Positions 58,438 through 64,000 of a stretch of DNA of 64,000 bases are shown here, one piece after another. Within the stretch, counting starts at the first letter, position 1. Every line of letters begins with the position of its first letter. The translations under genes and the position numbers were made by a program. Location: contig JAEMWC010001430.1 of assembly GCA_016490735.1 (NCBI GenBank), positions 27,501 through 91,500 of the forward strand, given 5' to 3'. Origin of the DNA: Pachyseris speciosa. Its lineage: Eukaryota; Cnidaria; Anthozoa; Scleractinia; Pachyseridae. The notes under the pieces were generated by a model that was given only the letters and a program-made list of their open reading frames with translations, did no database searches and was not told the origin of the DNA.

Positions 58438-60049
58438 CAGTACTGTGCAAAAGTAATGAGAGCGAATTTCGTCAAAATTCGCGCTTTGTTCTTATCGAAA
58501 TTTCGCCGATTTTTCGCTCGAAGTTTCGCACATTAGACATGCGAAATTTCATAAGATTGTGCGAAATTTCGAACAGGACATCGAAAAATCGAAGGAGCGA
58601 ATTTTCGCACAAGCGAAATATTAGCGAAAATTCACGCTAAATGAACGAAATATCAGCGAAATGTCGCAAAAATGAGCCATGCGAAATTTCGAAAAAAAGA
58701 AATGTCGGCGAAAATTCATGCTCAGTGGAACGAGACTAACGTGAACACGTGCTCAGTGAAATTTGGCAAAACCGATAAACTTACTTGTGATTTAGGGACT
58801 TGTTCAAATGTTGTTCTTTCGCTTAGCTAACAACAACAAGTTAATGTCTAAATCATTCAAATACAAGTACGTTCGATCTCCATTGTGTCCATTTGCGTGA
58901 AAACAACCTCAAGGGAAAGTAAAAAAAATCACACCTCAAACTCGGCGTCTCTCTTCCTCTTTTCTCACATTAGATCTTACCGATACGGCGGCCAGGAGTT
59001 CGTTTTTGGTTCATTCAAATGGCTGTAACCTACCATTACATATTTCTCATCGTCACGTTGCAGTAGCATTGCAAAGATATTTTAACACTACGGCGAGTTC
59101 ACAACTCAAATGTTTTAGTGTCAAATAGAGCATTTTAACGCGGGTTCGTTTTTTAATTCGAGGCGGGCAAAACTACAAAACGAAGACCTAATCGACTTTA
59201 ATGTTTTAGCGTGAAATAAAGCGTTTTAGCGCTGGTCTTCGTTTTGTAATTTGAGGCGGGCAAAACTAAAACGAAGGCCTAATCGATTTCAGTGTTTTGC
59301 CGTGAAATAAAGCGTTTTAGCGAGGGTCTTTGTTTTGAAGTTCGAGGTGAGCAAAATAACAAAACGAGAACCTAATCGATTTCATTGTTTTAGCATCAAA
59401 TGAAGCATTTTTTGCGCTGGTCTTCATTTTGTATTTCGACGCGGGCAAAACTACAAAATGAAGATCTAATCGATTTCAGCGTTTTGCTGTCAAAGTGAGT
59501 CTTTGTTTTAAGTTCGAGGCGGGCAAAACTACAAGACGAGGACCTAATCGATTTCATTGTTTTAGCATGAAATGAAGCGTTTTTGCGCGGATCTTCGTTT
59601 TGAAGTTCGAGGCAGGCAAAACCACAAAACAAAGAATCTAATCGATTTCAGTGTTACAGCGTGACAGTGTCTCGGGATCAAAACACGTCAACACTCAACA
59701 CAAGACTGGGTCATTTAAAGCGATGAAATGAATACATGTAATTACCGCTAGTGACATTTCAGGTGAAATTTCGTGCCGCTAAATAAATTGCTGCCCGAAA
59801 TTTCGCTTCTTTAAACGAAATTTCGTGCGAAATTTTGCTCTCCCAAACGGAAATTTCGCTTCCCCAAATGAAATTTCGCTCCGCCTACAACGAAATGCCA
59901 TGCGAAATTTCGCATGCCTGCATGAAATTTCGATAATTTCAGAACAATCGGTTCATCGAAATATCGCCGAAAATTCGCTTTCTTCGAAATATCGCGCAAT
60001 TTCGGCAAATTTCGTCGAAATTCGTTTTCATTACTTTTGCACAGTACTG
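58438..60049. mobile_element. nested Tc1/mariner-type element with GAAATTTC-rich ends and a central tandem repeat
   Basis: Ends CAGTACTGTGCAAAAGTAAT on both sides, inverted. TA precedes the left end (58436-58437) but is not preserved after the right end. About 300 bases at each end are packed with GCGAAATTTCGC-like palindromic words. The centre is a tandem array (59130-59660). No transposase frame remains. Confidence 0.75.
59130..59660. repeat. tandem repeat of about 90-110-bp units
   Basis: Five to six units containing GAGGCGGGCAAAACTACAAA, CGAAGACCTAATCGATTTCA and TTTTAGCGTGAAATAAAGCG in order, diverged from one another. Confidence 0.9.
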
Positions 60050-60534
60050 GGGTGTATGTGTGCAAAGTGTTTATTATCTGTGCAAAGTGTTCATTATAGT
60101 GTGCAAAGTGTTCATTATGTGTGCAAAGTTGACATTATGTGTGCAATTATGTGTGCAAAAAGTTGACATTATGTGTGCAAAGTCAACGTTGTTCATACAA
60201 AGTTTTGAACAAAGAAAGAAGAAAATTGGAAAGCTAATTTTGACACAGAAACCGCTTCATACTAAATCAGCCAGGTTTACACACACGTACTGCATTCTTA
60301 CCCTTGTGAGCTTTCTACGTCATTTTGTCCTCGATCCAGTTCTCTCAAGATTTTCTCCAAATTAAAGCTTGAAATTTCGCGAGTCGGTTGTTAGGCAAAC
60401 ACATTTTTGAAATTTGAAGAAAAAAGACGAGTGATTTTCAAAGGGTCACAAGTTCTTCAAGTGAATACCTTTGCGCGAATCGTGACCCTTTGTTATTATG
60501 TTAATTTGTAGACACTATAGAAATCAAATCTTCG

Positions 60535-60610
60535 CATTACTTATTCATTTTGCCTTGAGAATGGTGTCATGATGACGCCGAAACGTCGGCTTTTAACGTT
60601 AATATTCACT
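60535..60610 (+). other. hairpin plus CCGAAACGTCGG, Penelope terminal-repeat-like
   Basis: TGGTGTCATGATGACGCC can pair with itself and is followed by GAAACGTCGG. This arrangement resembles hammerhead-bearing terminal repeats of Penelope-like elements, but the CUGANGA core is not clean (CTTGAGA). Confidence 0.3.
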
Positions 60611-61043
60611 TGCTTCTGTTTCAAGAAATCGTTTTTGATCAAGAATACTGAATGTGCAACTTAAACGCTTTTTAAAAATCAGTACGTTTGACATTTGAAA
60701 GTTTTATAACAAAAATAAGTCTTGGGGAAGTAGTTTGTTTGTCATTCATTGCATTAGAGTATGAAAAAACAAGTCACTTGTCCGTTGACTTGCACGACCC
60801 CATTTTCTTTTGTGATACATTTGAAATTAATTTTCACTTGGTTTCCCTCTTGTCCTCAAATGCTTTGAACTTTTCACTAGCCAAAATGGCTAGTAAAGTG
60901 CAAAATCCATTAGCCAAAATGGAATTTTTACTAGTGTGTGGCTTTGGCTACCGTTAGTCTCAAGCCCTGATAATTGCCATGAGTACACAGCTTGGGGTAA
61001 TAAGTTACATAAAATCAAACCATTTTAGTACTGTGCCACTCAC

Positions 61044-61142
61044 ATCTCTATCTCTCAGTCTGCCTCGCCAAGTGCATCCACTGTTCAAGCAAAATACATT
61101 ATTCTCTAAAATTTCCCTTTGCACAAACATATCAGGAAAAAT
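61044..61142 (-). CDS. second TRAF-like locus: linker exon
   Basis: 99 nt, 33 codons, phase 0. The acceptor is TTTCTTGCAG, the donor AGAGAT|GTGAGTG. It encodes IFPDMFVQREILENNVFC then LNSGCTWRGRLRDRD. It aligns residue for residue with exon 3 at 36690-36794 (FPD..x.REI...V.C...GC.W...L). The donor context is identical and the phases agree. No following zinc-finger exon was found between here and 48.5 kb, so this could be part of a degraded paralogue or could splice to the shared downstream exons. Confidence 0.85.
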
Positions 61143-61662
61143 CTGCAAGAAAGAAAATCATTCTGTTAATAGGTCAAGCACATGCATGTACGATGTACTT
61201 TTATGACAATAATTAGTCAATGTACCCCGAGTAGCTGACTCCAACTCTTACCAAATGAGTGTGAGGGACACCCAATGCAAATAGATAACTTCTGTATAGT
61301 ACTGTAATTGGGTTGAATTCATGTTGAATGATGTACATATTGTACCACATGACAGTTGCAGCCTCCTAAACCATTAACCCAGTCCAAATGCGAAAAAAAA
61401 ATAAAGCAAAGAAAACCAGGCCACTAACAGTAGTTAGATGAGACTTATTTAAAACCTCCCCTGGTAATGAAATCACTATGATTCCAAAATATAATTAAAA
61501 ATGCAAACAAAAACACTGCATCCAGGAAACATGGATGGGTAAGAAATTTAATGGTCACCTGTTGATGTGAAAAAGTTTGATTTTTGGTTGGCCAGCTATT
61601 ACCACACCGTGCTGCCAATAAACAAATAATTATAATAACTGAAAAGTGTGTTTAATTAATAC

Positions 61663-61723
61663 CTGATCATTTGGTCCCACCAAAGATGCACGACATTTTA
61701 TACACACTGGGTTATCTGCATTT
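61663..61723 (-). CDS. second TRAF-like locus: end-of-RING exon
   Basis: 61 nt. The acceptor is TTTTATTGCAG, the donor GATCAG|GTATTAAT. The first base completes a split codon, as in exon 2 at 44004-44073. It encodes NADNPVCIKCRASLVGPNDQ. NPVCIKCR gives the usual last C-x2-C pair of a RING, and the exon ends in phase 0 before IFPD. The exon with the first RING half is not visible up to base 64000 and is presumed to lie beyond the window. Confidence 0.82.
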
Positions 61724-61914
61724 CTGCAATAAAATTAATCATAAATAAACACTTAATGCTTAGTTTACTTTGTTACTTCATTTATTTAGTGTTTCCTGAT
61801 TCCTTTCTGTACCAATATGCTTTTTCTGTCCAGTCATTGTTTCGTATTCCTGGTCATATTGCACAAGATAACATTTAATACTTTCAAGTTACATTTTTAA
61901 TTGAAGAGCTGGGG

Positions 61915-62107
61915 GCATAAACTGCCTATGTGGAATTTTCGGCCGTTTTTTTAGTTCGCTTGGATTTGTCCAAATTTTTGCATATGAACAGCATTTTGAT
62001 TCAAAAACATTGTCCCGTATTTTTTTTCACCGATTTCTTTTTCGTTTTTGAGAAATAACGTACGTATGCAAAAAAAACACCTAAAACTCTACATAGGCAG
62101 TTTATGC
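61915..62107. mobile_element. palindromic MITE
   Basis: GCATAAACTGCCTATGTGGA on the left and the inverse of GCATAAACTGCCTATGTAGA on the right, with TTTTTT-rich inner arms. 193 bp. Confidence 0.75.
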
Positions 62108-62269
62108 TAATTAACAATGCCCAAGGGTATTCTTTGAGTGAAAGACTTAAAGCGCCAAATGCTCGTAACCGATTTAAGAGAACGTTTCTATTCAGTTAGA
62201 CGTAATGCGCAATGTGTCGTTTTTGCTTAATCATAACACTCGACAAGCTTGCTTGGCGCGAAAACAGTG

Positions 62270-62720
62270 CACAATATTCGTGATTGACTTAAAAAAAACC
62301 GCACACAGTAGCCTTGGTTAACCTCAGGTCAGCGCGCAAAGATTTTGTCCGACCTGAAAACAGCACTCACTCCGAAGAGATTCAGTGTTATTGTTGGGTT
62401 TAGGTTGGACTTAACATTAGGGTTAGAGCGTCGGTTAGGGTTAGTCTTAATGTTAACGTCAACGCTAGCGTTAAAGCGCGGTTGTTTGAGTCCGAATCAG
62501 CTTAACTGAAGGGTTCGTCCGAGTCGAAAACAGCGCCTAGTTGCCTTGGTTGACTCTAAGTTCTTTCGGAAAGGCTTTGGCCGATATAACACAGCGCTAA
62601 AGTCGGTTGTTTGTCTTAAATACAGCATACATCTTAAATGCAGCGTACAAAAACCTCGTTTGATTCTAAATCAGTGCGCAAAAAGCTTGCCGATGGCTGA
62701 AAAATCACAAAATATTAAAG
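62270..62720. repeat. degenerate tandem array with two TTAGGGTTAG words
   Basis: Recurring words GCCTTGGTT-ACTC-A, GCGCAAA and GAAAACAGCGC with a loose period of 70-90 bases. TTAGGGTTAG occurs at about 62420 and 62437; two copies do not make an interstitial telomere. Confidence 0.5.
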
Positions 62721-63317
62721 ACGGCTGTTTTGACTTGAAGAAACTTTTTGGCAAGACAACTCCTATTGGCGACCTACACCAAAAATTTGGGTTAATCAGA
62801 TGTTCTAGGGCAAAAATTAAGAGTCCTAAGAGTACGCTGTTTTCCGTCGTGTTTCGTTTACTCAGAACGTTGTGTTGCGTAGTAAATTAAAACTTGTGCG
62901 TGGTTTCGGCAGTTGAAACGTTTTTGATGGATTCATTTTCATCGTCAAGTGGAAAACAATGGAATGAAAATCTTATAAAAATTAACGTAAATGACGACAG
63001 TGAAATAATTTGACAGAAATACTTAACTCTTTTCTGAAATTAACTTGGCTCCAAAACGTAAAAAAAATTGCATGAAATTCAATCCCTTTATCACGCGTGA
63101 TGGATTGTCTCATCACAATGACTGTAGTCGCACACAAATGTTTATCTCGCGTGATAATACTTTTTGCGGTAGTTTATTAGCCTCCATAGAAGCAAAAAAC
63201 CGAGGCGATCAACGCAAAAGTGATTTATGTGTTAAAATTCGGCAGCGTGTTTACCAAATATTCATTCTCACTTGTTCATCAGTCACGGATATGTTACGAA
63301 CCAACAAGCGCGGATGT

Positions 63318-63372
63318 TAGAGCAATTCACCGGTTTCGCAGAGGTTGTGAGTTCGAATCCCGTACAAGCGGT
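63318..63372 (+). other. tRNA-like 3' half followed by a T run
   Basis: GATGTTAGAGCAATTC, then GAGGTTGTGAGTTCGAATCC (box-B-like) and CGTACAAGCGG, then T10. The T stem has a mismatch and no acceptor-stem partner is visible, so it is a tRNA pseudogene or a SINE head rather than a working tRNA. Confidence 0.35.
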
Positions 63373-64000
63373 TTTTTTTTTTCGTCTTGTTTTGTTTCGT
63401 TTTTGTTTTGTTTTGTTTTGTTTTTTTTTTCGTTTTCACTACTGCTTAAGTTGTGTTCATAACTGCCGCGATCGTTCACGTTATCATCCGTTGTTTACGT
63501 ACATCTGATTCACACAGACGAATCGCGAGGAGTACAGCTTAATATTGCTTTGAATGTTTGCCGTGCGCGCCAATGCAACTTTTCCATGGATTGTGTTCAA
63601 GATACTCATCGAAAACGGGCAGACTTCACTTCGTGCCGAATGAATTCTCGGTAGCGTTTCCGAAGTCTTAGGATTGCTTTTGACCAACTATTTCACGGCT
63701 AACAGTAAAAGCAAGCTGGGATTTCATGTCATGGGTGGTTTCAAAAAATGCGCTCTTCAAACTTAATGAACAATGGAAACCTCGGTGCAGCAGCTAGACA
63801 GTTTTCAAAGTCATTTTATAAGGTAGAGTTTTTACTGAAAACAAGTAATAATCTGCCCCAACCCACCGCTCCCCGCTAATTTAGCAACAGAACGGGAACG
63901 TCATTTGAGGACGCGAGAGCGAGCGCGCGGAAAGGACTGAATACGACTTCCGGTGCTCAATTTGCTGCTCTGCCATTGGTCCAGTCGGTTTTTAGATCTG
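63373..64000. other. no gene recognised
   Basis: A TTTTG-rich microsatellite runs at 63393-63430. No domain-bearing frame on either strand. Confidence 0.4.

Larger units (their letters stand above)
54945..60435. mobile_element. 5.5-kb long-inverted-repeat element with minisatellite arms
   Basis: The outer arms (54945-55530 left; 60435-60052 continuing at 58437-58330 right) are inverted copies: shared words include CGAAATTTCAAGCTT, GTTTCTGTGTCAAAATTAGC and TCTTTGTTCAAAACTTTGTA. Both then enter a minisatellite of TGCACACATAATGTCAACTT-type units. Inside, 55530-55650 and 57725-57905 are a further inverted pair (word GTTTGCAATTCATTTTTT). The right arm is split by a Tc1/mariner-type insertion (58438-60049). 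A Penelope relic lies at 55990-56340. No transposase was found. Confidence 0.7.

Noticed and set aside
62415..62450. Interstitial telomeric repeat
   Set aside because: Only two imperfect TTAGGGTTAG words within a degenerate array.
63318..63372. Functional tRNA gene
   Set aside because: Box B and a T run are present, but the acceptor stem cannot pair and the T stem has a mismatch.

Overview
The window is eukaryotic, AT-rich and dominated by transposable elements. The mix of Penelope-like elements, an endonuclease-bearing R2/NeSL-type non-LTR element, L2/CR1-type LINE pieces, tRNA-headed SINEs and very many palindromic MITEs, together with a long-introned TRAF-type gene, suggests a metazoan and most likely an anthozoan cnidarian such as a stony coral. 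That placement is inference; no marker gene fixes the species.

The one clear host gene lies on the minus strand and is split into short exons, so long-ORF searches miss it. Seven exons (48521-48367, 44073-44004, 36794-36690, 30443-30279, 27055-26981, 25780-25700, 24358-23987) join in a consistent reading frame of about 341 residues. They give an N-terminal RING, five TRAF-type zinc fingers in a row and the start of a coiled coil. Every junction has GT/AG signals. No MATH (TRAF-C) domain was found downstream, so the gene either continues past base 1 or lacks it. A second RING-end plus linker exon pair (61723-61663 and 61142-61044), homologous to exons 2 and 3 and in the same phases, lies upstream on the same strand. 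It is a tandem paralogue running off the right edge, a remnant, or an alternative 5' module.

Region by region: 1-4275 holds a Penelope tail, an antisense endonuclease fragment, an (ATA)n microsatellite and a nearly full-length but broken non-LTR element (597-4275). 4681-6847 is a TIR-bounded unit enclosing a Penelope fragment. 7100-17450 is a MITE field with deep nesting, including a TIR element with an 8-bp target duplication and a tRNA-like core (16905-17440). 17450-23980 is AT-rich with (TA)n tracts, a local duplication and composite palindromes. 23987-48521 is the TRAF-like gene with introns packed with elements: 27338-30124 nearly fills one intron. Another holds a pogo-type element (30580-36073) that itself contains a 3-kb element whose inverted repeats are arrays of a 21-bp unit (30929-33926, 10-bp target duplication) and one arm of a nearly identical 1.69-kb inverted repeat. 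The other arm is at 37067-38753, and a TRAF exon sits between the arms. 39-54 kb holds further Penelope, LINE and MITE pieces. 54945-60435 is a 5.5-kb long-inverted-repeat element with minisatellite arms and a nested Tc1/mariner-type insertion. 61-64 kb carries the second TRAF exon pair, a MITE, a degenerate tandem array and a tRNA-like relic.

The TRAF-like exons would encode a cytoplasmic E3-ligase or adaptor of TNF-receptor/TLR-type signalling. Nearly everything else is mobile DNA or its remains. No virus, toxin gene, CRISPR array or intact transposase was recognised.
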